The position numbers and the translations under genes were made by a program. 64,000 nucleotides of DNA from Ignatzschineria indica (lineage in GTDB: Bacteria; Pseudomonadota; Gammaproteobacteria; Cardiobacteriales; Wohlfahrtiimonadaceae): positions 1,054,001 through 1,118,000 of the forward strand of contig NZ_QEWR01000002.1 of assembly GCF_003121925.1 (NCBI RefSeq), in the 5' to 3' direction. Each line of letters starts with the position of its first letter. The stretch's first letter is position 1. This document shows positions 35,888 to 44,744 of the stretch, piece after piece. The notes beneath the pieces are model-generated. The model did not search any database, was not told where the DNA came from, and saw only the letters and a program-made list of their open reading frames with translations.

Positions 35888-37009
35888 ATGAAATATCCTA
35901 GCTTTATTCCCAAACCTTCTGAAATTCCAGCAATTATCCCCGGGCTGCTTCTTGCAATAGGAACCGCTGCTGTAGCTGCTATTTTAGCGCTCTGGATCCC
36001 GGCAATTGGTCCCTCTCCCATTGCCATCTTCTTAGGAATTATCTTAGGAAATCTCTTCTTTAAACAAAATATTTTTCAAAAAGGAACACGCTTTGCAGAA
36101 GGGCGCCTACTAGAATATGCCATTGTCTTATTAGGTTTTTCGGTGACCTTCTCTACTTTGGGCGAACTTGGCTTTGCCGGCACACTCTTTATCACACTAC
36201 AGATTATCGGCACCCTTCTCTTAGCGATTGGGATTGGTCAACTCCTTCATTTCACACAAAATTACTACCTCCTCATGGCCGCTGGAAATGGTGTTTGTGG
36301 CTCTTCCGCTATCGCCGCTACAGCACCGGTTATTGGAGCAAAAGAAGAGGAAAGAGGCCTGATCATTACCATTGTTAACCTCATGGGGACCGTGATGATG
36401 TTTCTTCTCCCCCTTATCGCCCTAACGCTTTATGATCATGCGCTGTTGCAAGGTGCTTTTATTGGTGGAATTTTACAATCTGTTGGGCAAGTGATTGCTA
36501 GCGCAAGTATGTTAGGTGATGAGGTGATGCGAGATGCTACAATCTTTAAGATTATGCGGATCGCTTCATTGATCTTTATTGTTCTACTTTTTCACCAAAT
36601 TGCAGCACGAAATAGTCGTGCTGCAATAAAAAATTCAAAAAAAGTAACCATTTCAATGTCCGAGGAAGAAGAGCTAAATGCTTCTAAGAGGCACTCATCG
36701 GTCAACGATAAAGCGCCATCTTCGGCATCATCATTTTTACAATCGATCATTAAAATCGTTCCTTGGTATCTCTTTGGTTTTATGATCGCCTGCACCCTCA
36801 ACTCTATTGAGATCATTCATCAAGATCTTACAAAAGGGTTTCTCACCTTAAGTGGACTCTTTGAGGTAACTGCACTTGCAGCGATTGGGCTACGCCTTAA
36901 TTTCTCACTCCTCAAACAGCAAGGAGGTAAATTAGCACTCTATGCTCTTATTCTTGGAACAGGACAGATTCTCTTGGCACTACTCTTAATCGCTTTTTTT
37001 CTGCAGTAA
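35888..37009 (+). CDS. yeiH: YeiH family (putative sulfate exporter) membrane protein
   Basis: 373 aa with about ten hydrophobic segments. UPF0324/YeiH signatures: AIFLGIILGNLFF, LLEYAIVLLGFSVTFSTL, AAGNGVCGSSAIAATAPVIGA and GGILQSVGQVIASASM. A hydrophilic loop (about 240-285: KNSKKVTISMSEEEELNASKR) is longer than usual. Substrate is not established; sulfate export is only an automatic family name. Weak ribosome site. Its last 62 bp overlap the 3' end of the convergent ogt gene. Confidence 0.82.
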   Translation: MKYPSFIPKPSEIPAIIPGLLLAIGTAAVAAILALWIPAIGPSPIAIFLGIILGNLFFKQNIFQKGTRFAEGRLLEYAIVLLGFSVTFSTLGELGFAGTLFITLQIIGTLLLAIGIGQLLHFTQNYYLLMAAGNGVCGSSAIAATAPVIGAKEEERGLIITIVNLMGTVMMFLLPLIALTLYDHALLQGAFIGGILQSVGQVIASASMLGDEVMRDATIFKIMRIASLIFIVLLFHQIAARNSRAAIKNSKKVTISMSEEEELNASKRHSSVNDKAPSSASSFLQSIIKIVPWYLFGFMIACTLNSIEIIHQDLTKGFLTLSGLFEVTALAAIGLRLNFSLLKQQGGKLALYALILGTGQILLALLLIAFFLQ

Positions 37010-37694
37010 TGGTGAATCCTTCCTGCTCAAGGAGTGCTATTTTAGTCATCAGCCCTCCACTATAACCTCCCAAGCTGCCATCACTGGCAATCACGCGATG
37101 ACAAGGAATAATAATCGGCAATGGATTTTTGCCATTTGCACTCCCCACCGCTCGAGTTGCCCCTGGCCGGTTGATCATCTCCGCTACTTCTCGATAGCTT
37201 GCCACCTTGCCATAGGGAATTGTTATTAATGTTTGCCAAACCTTCTGTTGAAAAGGCGTTCCCTTCAAAAGGAGGGGAATGGTGAATTGTTGTAAGGTCC
37301 CGGAAAAATAGGCCGATAGCTCTGAAATTGCCTTATAAATCAAACGCTCACTACTATCGCTTGAAGCGCTTTGAGTAAACTTAAAGTGTTTGGAGTAATT
37401 AGAGTGAGAAGAAAAATCTGAAAGATCAGAAAGATCTATAATCTCTTTCGCATCTCTCTCCCATATTGTGGCTAAGCGATGATTGAGATCTCTATCAATA
37501 TCTTGATTGCCCCATTGAAAACCGCCATCTCCATGAGGCATCCCTTGAAGCGATAAGAGAGAGGTCTGATTAACCGGCATCTTTAACTGAGAGATATCGA
37601 GTGCTAAGAGCCCCTCTTTTTGCCATAAAAAACCGATCTCCCCAGTGGGAAATCGGTGATAGTAGAAGTATCGGGCTTCGTGAGATTGTGCCAT
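36948..37694 (-). CDS. ogt: Methylated-DNA-protein-cysteine methyltransferase with a long linker
   Basis: 248 aa, longer than E. coli Ogt (171). Repairs O6-alkylguanine by suicidal transfer to a cysteine. The catalytic domain is clear: FQQKVWQTLITIPYGKVASYREVAEMI (HTH wing), then IIIPCHRVIASDGSLGGYSGG with the acceptor Cys198 in PCHRV. Between the N-terminal Ada-type domain and this domain is a Ser/Asp/Lys-rich stretch (about 60-115, SDLSDFSSHSNYSKHFKF). The last 20 residues, after LLEQEGF, lie beyond the family end and are encoded antisense to yeiH. The next gene upstream is 10 bp away, so ogt ends the minus-strand cassette. Confidence 0.88.
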   Translation of the reverse strand: MAQSHEARYFYYHRFPTGEIGFLWQKEGLLALDISQLKMPVNQTSLLSLQGMPHGDGGFQWGNQDIDRDLNHRLATIWERDAKEIIDLSDLSDFSSHSNYSKHFKFTQSASSDSSERLIYKAISELSAYFSGTLQQFTIPLLLKGTPFQQKVWQTLITIPYGKVASYREVAEMINRPGATRAVGSANGKNPLPIIIPCHRVIASDGSLGGYSGGLMTKIALLEQEGFTITAEKKRLRVVPRESVLFQE

Positions 37695-37704
37695 CTTGCT
37701 CTCT

Positions 37705-38703
37705 CTATTTTTCTAAGGATTCAACCATATCGGCACCAAAATATTGCTGAGAGAATGCCATTCTTTCAGCGATCGATTCTGCAGGTAATCCCTCTTTTTT
37801 AAGCATCGCTAGATGTTCCTCAACTTTTCTAGCTCTTGCCGAGAGGCCGGCATTATTAGCAATCTGAATGTTTAATCCCGGACGCGCATTGATCTCTAAA
37901 ACTAATGGTCCTTTTGTCTCATCGAGTACCATATCAACGCCGATATAACCCAATTGACTCAACTCATAGCAACTCGTTGCCAGCTCTAAAAAGCCCTCCC
38001 AATTAGGGAGCGTCACGCTACTGACCTCATTATTAGTATCGGGATGTCGATGGATAATCTCATTGAGCCAAGTCCCTTTTAAGGTAGTGCCACTCTTTAG
38101 ATCAACGCCAACACCGATAGCACCCTGATGGAGGTTTGCTTTCCCACCTGACTGCCTTGTCGGTAGTCGTAACATTGCCATAATCGGATATCCCATCAAG
38201 ACAATAATCCGAATATCGGGAACACCTTCGTAACTGATGCTACTAAAGATCGGATCGGAGGTCACCTTATACTCAATCAGAGCTCGATCTCGCGCACCTC
38301 CTAATGAGTAGAGACCGGTCAATGTACTAGAGATCTGATACTCAATCTCATCGAGAGTAATTAAACGTCCTGAAACCGTTTTATAACGATACTCATCAAA
38401 TTTATCGGCAATCACAATAATACCATCGCCTCCGGCACCTTGAGCGGGCTTGATCACAAACTCTCGTTTATCACCAATAATCTTTTTCAGCCGTTTAATA
38501 TCGCTCTCAGTCTCAATAACGCCATACATCTCCGGCACATTGATTCCCGCAGCAATTGCTCGCTCTTTAGTCAAGATCTTATCATCAACGTAAGGGTAGA
38601 AACGGCGATTATTATATTTAAGGACAAAATCCCCGTTTCGTTCATTGATCCCCATGACACCTCGTTTTCGCAGAGCGCGCCAGCGTTTAATCCATGTTAA
38701 CAT
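37705..38703 (-). CDS. RimK-related ATP-grasp ligase (alpha-L-glutamate ligase-like)
   Basis: 332 aa ATP-grasp enzyme of the TIGR02291 type. Seen: INERNGDFVLKYNNRRFYPYVDDK at the N-terminus, ATP-grasp strands KREFVIKPAQGAGGDGIIVI, and the metal-binding end GPLVLEINARPGLNIQIANNAG. Such enzymes join an amino acid (often glutamate) to a carboxylate using ATP, but no substrate has been shown for this branch. It stands 2 bp after the stop codon of the 7TM gene, which places it in one operon with that gene and the retropepsin-like protease upstream. Cytoplasmic: no signal or membrane segment. Confidence 0.85.
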   Translation of the reverse strand: MLTWIKRWRALRKRGVMGINERNGDFVLKYNNRRFYPYVDDKILTKERAIAAGINVPEMYGVIETESDIKRLKKIIGDKREFVIKPAQGAGGDGIIVIADKFDEYRYKTVSGRLITLDEIEYQISSTLTGLYSLGGARDRALIEYKVTSDPIFSSISYEGVPDIRIIVLMGYPIMAMLRLPTRQSGGKANLHQGAIGVGVDLKSGTTLKGTWLNEIIHRHPDTNNEVSSVTLPNWEGFLELATSCYELSQLGYIGVDMVLDETKGPLVLEINARPGLNIQIANNAGLSARARKVEEHLAMLKKEGLPAESIAERMAFSQQYFGADMVESLEK

Positions 38704-38705
38704 CT

Positions 38706-40280
38706 CTACTTATCCTCTTTTAACATCGCCTTAAAGCGCTTCAACTCCGTCAAGCGATAACCACGATAACGCCCCATCATCAACATAAAACCAGCTAGAA
38801 CAAGGAGGATGCCGGGGAAGGTAAAGACAAAATAGACTAACTCTTCAACCTCCATCAAAAGATAAGCTAAAGAGGAAGCAATCAAAGTACCGATACTGAT
38901 TTTTAAGACATTACCGGCACCACGCTCTTCCCACGTAATCGAAAGGCGTTCAATTGTCATCGTTAGGATCACCATCGGGAAGAGGCCAATAGCCAAGCCT
39001 TTAGCAAAGCCCATCTTATAACTGAAGATACTTAAAACAGCGATCATAATGATCACAAAGGTTAAAACAACAGAGAGTCGCGATAACATCTGTAATTTTA
39101 GATGCTCAAGGTAGGAGCGAACCAGTAGCCCCATCGCAATAATAATGGAGAAGAATATCGCCCCAAACGCTAATCCCGTCTCTCTAAATGCGAGCGCTAT
39201 CAATACTGGGGTAAATGTTCCTAATGTCTGAATCCCGACAACGTTACGCACTAAAAGAATGACCAAAACGCCAAAAGGAATCATCAGCATCAATTCATAA
39301 CCATATTGAATGGAGATGGGCAAACTATAGAGCGAGTAAGCTAAAAATTCAGAACTAGCGGTATTTGTCGATTGAGCGAGGCTAATTGCCGTTAACTGTT
39401 TGTCCGTCACACTAAAGGAGACTTTTGCTCGAACACCATTATCAACAGAGAGGATAGGATTATCACCAATTGACCAGATAATCGCATTCTTCGGTAATCC
39501 TACCATTCCGGTGGTAAGGTTGAAGTAGTACCATTTTCCAACTGTTGTATTCTTCGATCCCTCTTTTTTGGTTGTCTCAATATAACTTCTTAACCAGATC
39601 TCTGGCGATTGATCAACACTCGGTTTTAGCTCCAAAGTATTGACTCGCTGAACAGGAATATGGGCTTGAGAGAGAAGCAGCTCCGCTACGGCATAACGAT
39701 TCTTAACAGAGTTATCCCCCTTAAGAAGGGTCTTCACATTGATATTATCAGGATCATTTACTCGGCGAATAGTTTCACTAATAAAGCTCATTGTATTAGA
39801 GGAAGTTGCACGAATATCGGTCACTAATGCATCTGCCGCTAGTTTATCAGCCCCCTCTAGCGGAATTGGCTCTCGATAGATAGGTCCCTTCTCTTCGACC
39901 TTTTCACTCATACCAAAATTAGGAGATAAGGCTAGACGATAATAGAGCGTCTCCGGCCCCTTCGTTCTTCGTATCGAATAGTGACCTATCTTATTACCAT
40001 ATTCATCCTGCTCTAATACCTGACCATACTGCTTATCAGCAATTAGAGATTCGCTATAGAGCGAGTATTGATTATAGATTGTCGGTAGATAGAACTTCAC
40101 ACTGACGCCCGAATTAGCGGGGACGTCATAGGTGATCTTGGCATCGATCGTCCAGAGATCCTCAACGGCTCGATCGGTAAAAGGGATCTGTAACACATAG
40201 CGCTCATAAGCGATAGAGCCTAAGCCGAATGCTACAAGAAGAAATACTAAAACTCTTAAATGAAGATTGACGGAACGCAT
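38706..40280 (-). CDS. Inactive transglutaminase fused to 7 transmembrane helices
   Basis: 524 aa. One N-terminal anchor (VLVFLLVAFGLGSIAYERYVLQI split over residues 9-30), a long periplasmic part (about 35-310) with the transglutaminase-like fold, then seven hydrophobic helices (about 330-505; YELMLMIPFGVLVILLVRNVVG, TFTPVLIALAFRETG, and others). This is the PF14400/PF14402 architecture described as inactive transglutaminase plus 7TM. The expected Cys-His-Asp triad is not evident to me. Probably presents or binds a periplasmic peptide and signals or transports through the membrane part; that is inference. ATP-grasp gene follows after 2 bp. Confidence 0.85.
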   Translation of the reverse strand: MRSVNLHLRVLVFLLVAFGLGSIAYERYVLQIPFTDRAVEDLWTIDAKITYDVPANSGVSVKFYLPTIYNQYSLYSESLIADKQYGQVLEQDEYGNKIGHYSIRRTKGPETLYYRLALSPNFGMSEKVEEKGPIYREPIPLEGADKLAADALVTDIRATSSNTMSFISETIRRVNDPDNINVKTLLKGDNSVKNRYAVAELLLSQAHIPVQRVNTLELKPSVDQSPEIWLRSYIETTKKEGSKNTTVGKWYYFNLTTGMVGLPKNAIIWSIGDNPILSVDNGVRAKVSFSVTDKQLTAISLAQSTNTASSEFLAYSLYSLPISIQYGYELMLMIPFGVLVILLVRNVVGIQTLGTFTPVLIALAFRETGLAFGAIFFSIIIAMGLLVRSYLEHLKLQMLSRLSVVLTFVIIMIAVLSIFSYKMGFAKGLAIGLFPMVILTMTIERLSITWEERGAGNVLKISIGTLIASSLAYLLMEVEELVYFVFTFPGILLVLAGFMLMMGRYRGYRLTELKRFKAMLKEDK

Positions 40281-40305
40281 TGGAGACTTTCCTTATTTGG
40301 CGAAT

Positions 40306-40365
40306 CGGTAACGACTAAATCAGTAACAACTCAATCAGTAATAATTAAATCGATCACTATTAAGT
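40306..40365. repeat. 15-bp imperfect tandem repeat, four copies
   Basis: CGGTAACGACTAAAT (40306-40320), CAGTAACAACTCAAT (40321-40335), CAGTAATAATTAAAT (40336-40350), CGATCACTATTAAGT (40351-40365), in the gap between the 7TM gene and the protease gene. Confidence 0.85.
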
Positions 40366-40385
40366 GCTATTAAATACTATTAAGT

Positions 40386-40409
40386 AAATTACTTTTTAAA
40401 TTACTTTTT
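40386..40409. repeat. 12-bp direct duplication
   Basis: AAATTACTTTTT at 40386-40397 is repeated exactly at 40398-40409, in the same gap as the 15-bp repeats. Confidence 0.85.
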
Positions 40410-40470
40410 AAATAGCTAGTTTAAATAGATGGCTTAAATAGATAAAGTTGATCAATTGACAATAGGTCAA

Positions 40471-41052
40471 TTAATCACAATCTGCCGGCGCAATATAGCG
40501 TTTTCCAGCATCAACTAGAGCATTGAGCTCTCTTAAAGCTTTTGCACCAATCAAAAGAGGGTAATTGAAATGACCGCGATTAGTTAAATTGACATCAATC
40601 ACTGCCTTTTGATCACCAATACAGATTGTCATTGCCACAACAGGACGCTTCGCAGATGCAATATCATCGCTATCATCCCCCTCCTCTGCTCGCTGTTTAA
40701 TTCGAGAAATTTTAACTAAGGGAAGTGTTTGTGTCTGTAGAGGCTTATCATCAACAACAGGCGTAAAGCGAACCCAATCTTCCCCATCTTTCTGATAATA
40801 CTCAATATCAATTGCATTCAAAGAGGCGGTATAAGCACCGGTATCAATTTTTGCTTTAATAGTTTTGCCACCTAACTCATCAATTTTGACACGTTCATAA
40901 CGTCCTAAAATTGGCTGAGATACTCGCTGAACACTATGATCCTTCTCCATTGCCCCTTTTTTTGCCTTTTCCGCTGCGAATGTCACACCGAAGAGAAAGC
41001 TCCCCATAAGGCATAGGAGAATGGTGATCATCTCTATCTTTTTTCTACTCAT
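40471..41052 (-). CDS. Periplasmic retropepsin-like protease (RimK-associated Zn-protease family)
   Basis: 193 aa. N-terminal signal peptide or anchor (residues 8-27, ITILLCLMGSFLFGVTFAAE). The PF05618 fold is shown by ILGRYERVKIDELGGKTIKAKIDTGAYTASLNA: the DTGA motif is the retropepsin-type aspartic active site, though databases call the family ATP-dependent zinc protease. Later LLIGAKALRELNALVDAGKRY matches the family end. One Asp per chain implies a dimer. It is the first gene of the cassette that also encodes the 7TM protein and the ATP-grasp ligase, although a 190-bp repeat-rich gap separates it from the 7TM gene. Confidence 0.83.
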   Translation of the reverse strand: MSRKKIEMITILLCLMGSFLFGVTFAAEKAKKGAMEKDHSVQRVSQPILGRYERVKIDELGGKTIKAKIDTGAYTASLNAIDIEYYQKDGEDWVRFTPVVDDKPLQTQTLPLVKISRIKQRAEEGDDSDDIASAKRPVVAMTICIGDQKAVIDVNLTNRGHFNYPLLIGAKALRELNALVDAGKRYIAPADCD

Positions 41053-41467
41053 TATTTCTTCCTATTCTTCGCATATCGATCCTGATGCTTTCGCTATTGA
41101 AAGATCGATTTTACGTTTTTTAATTTTTGTCAGTTTAGCATAGATCTTTTCATGGAGAAAAATTCTCACCCCTAAGAAGCGGCATCGATTGATCCATACA
41201 TTGAGTAATATCAGAAGTAATGTCAGAGTCTCTCCTTATTACATCTACAATCCTATTAGAGCGCATAATAAGTGCAACAATCTATCCAATCTTAATCCAC
41301 TATTGATCCCATCTTGATCCTAGATTGTTCCAACATTGATATAAGATAATGATGTCTAACAATTACTCGAATCTTTACTTTAAACGTAAAGCGATACGCT
41401 CCTAGTGGTAAATCACGATATAATAGAGCTCTTTTTCATTACTTTTGAGCAGAAGGAGTTCTTGTTA
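41053..41467. other. 415-bp gap between divergent protease gene and tex
   Basis: Promoter region for both sides. A TATAAT at 41420-41425 could be the tex -10 (no good -35). No gene, hairpin terminator or RNA was recognised. Confidence 0.4.
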
Positions 41468-43828
41468 ATGACGATTCAGGCAGATATGCAAGCCCATTTC
41501 GCAGCACTACCCACTATTATCGCCGCCGATATCAATGCTAAAGAGACACAGGTATCAGCCGCGATTAAGCTACTTGATGAGGGTGCAACGGTTCCCTTTA
41601 TTGCCCGTTATCGTAAAGAGGTTACAGGAGGCTTAGATGATACACAGCTTCGTAATCTTGAAGAGCGTTTAATCTACCTTCGCGAGCTCAATGCGAGAAG
41701 AGAGACCATCCTCAACTCCATTTTAGAGCAGGATAAATTGAGTGATGATCTTCGCAAAAAGATCAACAATGCCGAGACTAAAATGGCACTCGAAGATCTC
41801 TATCTTCCCTATCGCCCTAAGCGAAGAACCCGCGCACAGATTGCCATTGAAGCCGGCATTGAGCCCTTAGCAGATCAACTTCTCACATTAAATAATGATT
41901 CCGATCTCGATATTGAAGCGCTCGCTGCGCCCTATCTCAATCCTGATCATGGTTTTGCCGATCATAAAGCGGTCCTCGATGGCGCTCGTTTTATTCTCAT
42001 TGAAAGAATCTCTGAAAATGCTGAACTTCTAGGAGAACTTCGTCACTATCTCTGGAAAGAGGGAGAGCTTCATGCGCAAGTTCAAGCTGGAAAAGAGGAG
42101 CTTGGGAACAATTATAAAGATTACTTTCAGTTTCAAGAACCGATTCACAAAATTCCCTCTCATCGGGCTTTAGCACTTCTTCGAGGAAGAAATGAAGATA
42201 TTTTACAGCTCAACCTTAAACTGCCAGAATTACTAGAAGAGGTGCCACTTCAAATAATCACCGATCAATTAGCGCTCACTGCGCCACATCCTTGGCTGAA
42301 AGAGACAATCCGTCTTAGCTGGAGAGCCAAATTACATCTCTCCCTCTCTTTAGAGTTGATCAATCAGATGCGTGAAGCGGCAGAGACAGAAGCGATTGCC
42401 GTTTTTGCGCGTAACTTAAAAGATCTTCTCCTCGCCTCACCGGCTGGAGAGAAAGCGATTTTAGGAATCGATCCCGGCCTTCGGACAGGATGTAAAGTCG
42501 CTGTTGTTGATCGCACTGGGAAATTATTAGAGACTGCGACGATCTATCCTCATGCACCCCACAATCGCTGGACTCAATCCTTAGAGATACTCGCACAGCT
42601 TGTCACAAAATATAATCCTCAACTGATCTCTATCGGCAACGGTACGGCATCCCGTGAAACAGATAAATTAGCAGCTGAGCTCTGCAAGCAATTTCCTAAG
42701 CTCAATAAAGTGGTCACAAGTGAAGCGGGAGCATCGGTCTACTCAGCATCTGAAACAGCAGCAAAAGAGTTCCCCGATCTTGATGTCTCTCTACGTGGAG
42801 CAGTTTCGATCGCTAGACGTCTCCAAGATCCCCTTGCCGAATTAGTTAAGATCGAACCCAAAGCGATCGGTGTTGGGCAATATCAGCATGATGTTAATCA
42901 AGTACAACTCAATCGCATGCTCGAAAGTGTTGTGGAAGATTGTGTTAACGCCGTCGGTGTTGATGCGAATACGGCATCCACAGAGCTTCTTGCAAAAGTA
43001 TCCGGTCTCAATAGCACCACTGCGTACAATATTGTCGCTTATCGTGATGAGAATGGCCCTTTCAAAAATCGTGCTCAACTCAAAAAAGTTCCCCGCTTAG
43101 GTCCCAAAACATTTGAGCTTGCCGCCGGATTTCTACGGATTAGAGGAGATCATCCCCTCGATATCTCCGCAGTTCACCCTGAAGCTTATCCTGTCGTAGA
43201 GAGAATTCTCCAAAAAAGTGGTAAAAAATTGGAAGAGATTATTGGTAATAGTACTTTTCTTAAGGGGCTTAATCCTCAAGATTATGTCTGTGAAAAATTT
43301 GGTCTTCCCACAGTTGAGGATATCTTAGCAGAGCTTGAAAAGCCGGGACGCGATCCTCGCCCTGAATTTATTACCGCGCAATTTAGAGAAGATGTCTCTG
43401 AACTGAAAGATCTCAAGCCAGGAATGAAATTGGAAGGCGTTGTGACTAACGTCGCAAACTTTGGGGCTTTTGTTGATATTGGAGTCCACCAAGATGGATT
43501 GGTTCATATCAGTGCTTTAGCAGATCGTTTTGTTAAAGATCCCCATGAAGTCGTCAAAGTGGGGGATGTTGTTGAGGTAAAAGTATTAGAAGTTGATATT
43601 CCAAGAAAACGAATTGGGCTCTCGATGCGAATGAATGATCCACTTCCACAAGGGGAGAATCACACCTCCGATACCGATACCCACCGAACAAGTAACTCAC
43701 GAGAAAATAGCGCAAGAAATCACCAAGGAGGCAAAAATCGCAACAGAGATCGTGATTCACAAAATAGAGGCGGATCAATCAGCAATAACCCTTTTGCCGA
43801 TGCTTTAAAATCTCTGAAAAAACGTTAA
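41468..43828 (+). CDS. tex: Transcription accessory protein Tex
   Basis: 786 aa from the ATG at 41468 (E. coli about 773); this start has AAGGAG about 10 nt upstream, and the 21-residue upstream extension in the same frame is not Tex-like. RNA-binding scaffold. Domain order: N-terminal helical region ([19 protein letters not shown]), YqgF-like domain ([18 protein letters not shown]), helix-hairpin-helix segments ([17 protein letters not shown] and [16 protein letters not shown]), and a C-terminal S1 domain ([19 protein letters not shown]...GLVHIS). A basic Arg/Asn-rich tail follows. Single gene closed by a strong terminator. Confidence 0.95.
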   Translation: MTIQADMQAHFAALPTIIAADINAKETQVSAAIKLLDEGATVPFIARYRKEVTGGLDDTQLRNLEERLIYLRELNARRETILNSILEQDKLSDDLRKKINNAETKMALEDLYLPYRPKRRTRAQIAIEAGIEPLADQLLTLNNDSDLDIEALAAPYLNPDHGFADHKAVLDGARFILIERISENAELLGELRHYLWKEGELHAQVQAGKEELGNNYKDYFQFQEPIHKIPSHRALALLRGRNEDILQLNLKLPELLEEVPLQIITDQLALTAPHPWLKETIRLSWRAKLHLSLSLELINQMREAAETEAIAVFARNLKDLLLASPAGEKAILGIDPGLRTGCKVAVVDRTGKLLETATIYPHAPHNRWTQSLEILAQLVTKYNPQLISIGNGTASRETDKLAAELCKQFPKLNKVVTSEAGASVYSASETAAKEFPDLDVSLRGAVSIARRLQDPLAELVKIEPKAIGVGQYQHDVNQVQLNRMLESVVEDCVNAVGVDANTASTELLAKVSGLNSTTAYNIVAYRDENGPFKNRAQLKKVPRLGPKTFELAAGFLRIRGDHPLDISAVHPEAYPVVERILQKSGKKLEEIIGNSTFLKGLNPQDYVCEKFGLPTVEDILAELEKPGRDPRPEFITAQFREDVSELKDLKPGMKLEGVVTNVANFGAFVDIGVHQDGLVHISALADRFVKDPHEVVKVGDVVEVKVLEVDIPRKRIGLSMRMNDPLPQGENHTSDTDTHRTSNSRENSARNHQGGKNRNRDRDSQNRGGSISNNPFADALKSLKKR

Positions 43829-43931
43829 TCAATGACTGTTAATCAACGGCTGTTAATTAACAGTTGATAACAAAAGATATATTAAAAGCATCGAGTAATG
43901 GATATATCTATAAAGAGATCACTCAAGAGAG

Positions 43932-43960
43932 AAGATCACCTTATTGAGGTGATCTTTTTT
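43932..43960 (+). terminator. Intrinsic terminator of tex
   Basis: Stem AAGATCACCT (43932-43941) with AGGTGATCTT (43947-43956), 5-nt loop, T6 tail. Confidence 0.9.
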
Positions 43961-44114
43961 CTTAGTGCTCCTCTTTCTTAATAGTGAGTATTCCGCTGAT
44001 CGCAATAAACGATGACTCAATTCATTTTCATACCCGGCAGATATCTCCTATTCCACAAATCTATCATTCAGTTCTGCTATAATCTGCTCTTAGCTCCAAT
44101 CTCCTTTAAGGCTT

Positions 44115-44534
44115 ATGATGTTTCATAGATTAAAAATTTTATTACGTAGATCCATAGTGGGATTGACTCTTCTAATAGCAGCATGTACTCCCTCCCACTC
44201 TCCTGAAGAGAGTATTCAACTCTTCTATGAATCCCTCAACCAGCAGAACTATCCCGAGCTTCTCTCCCTTTTCAATCTCGAAGAGAAACTAAAAGATCCT
44301 GAAGCAGAGGCAGAAGCGTATGAGATTCTAACAATTATTTTCACCGATCTTGCACTCAATATTCAAGAAAAGGGGGGAATTAATAAAATTGAGTATCATA
44401 CCATCGAATATAACAGTGAAAAGGATCGGGCTATTGTTCGCTATACCCTCTATTACAATGATGGCGATTACCAATTCGATACACTTGTACTCACAAAAGA
44501 TCATACGGGATTTTGGCAATTAACAATTGGATAA
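44115..44534 (+). CDS. Small lipoprotein, NTF2-like (DUF4878-like) fold
   Basis: 139 aa. Signal peptide with lipobox LIAAC (Cys24), preceded by basic RLKILLRRS, so a lipoprotein anchored in the inner or outer membrane. The mature part opens SPEESIQLFYESLNQQNYPELLSLF and ends YYNDGDYQFDTLVLTKDHTGFWQLTI, the helix-then-sheet pattern of the DUF4878/NTF2-like family of small lipoproteins. No specific function is known. Start may be either of two adjacent ATGs (44115, 44118). It lies between the tex terminator and its own bidirectional terminator, facing der. Confidence 0.7.
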   Translation: MMFHRLKILLRRSIVGLTLLIAACTPSHSPEESIQLFYESLNQQNYPELLSLFNLEEKLKDPEAEAEAYEILTIIFTDLALNIQEKGGINKIEYHTIEYNSEKDRAIVRYTLYYNDGDYQFDTLVLTKDHTGFWQLTIG

Positions 44535-44588
44535 GTGATCACCATTTAGTTCACTCCTTAGCTCACTACGTAGTAAAGCGCACAAATG

Positions 44589-44623
44589 AAAAAGGTCATA
44601 ACATTTAACGTTATGACCTTTTT
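44589..44623. terminator. Bidirectional terminator between the lipoprotein gene and der
   Basis: AAAAAGGTCATAAC (44589-44602) with GTTATGACCTTTTT (44610-44623), 14-bp perfect stem, 7-nt loop; A and T runs serve both strands. Confidence 0.9.
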
Positions 44624-44744
44624 AATGATAACTTCTATAATAAGGAGGTTCAGCAAGAATCTTAATAAGAGATAGAGACTCACGATCGAGCTATTTTCTC
44701 TTCTGACTTCTCTTCTAGCTTCTCTTATCCTGCTTCTATTTATA

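Noticed and set aside
41405-41467. Upstream start for tex adding 21 residues
   Set aside because: The added part is not Tex-like and would cover the AAGGAG ribosome site of ATG 41468.
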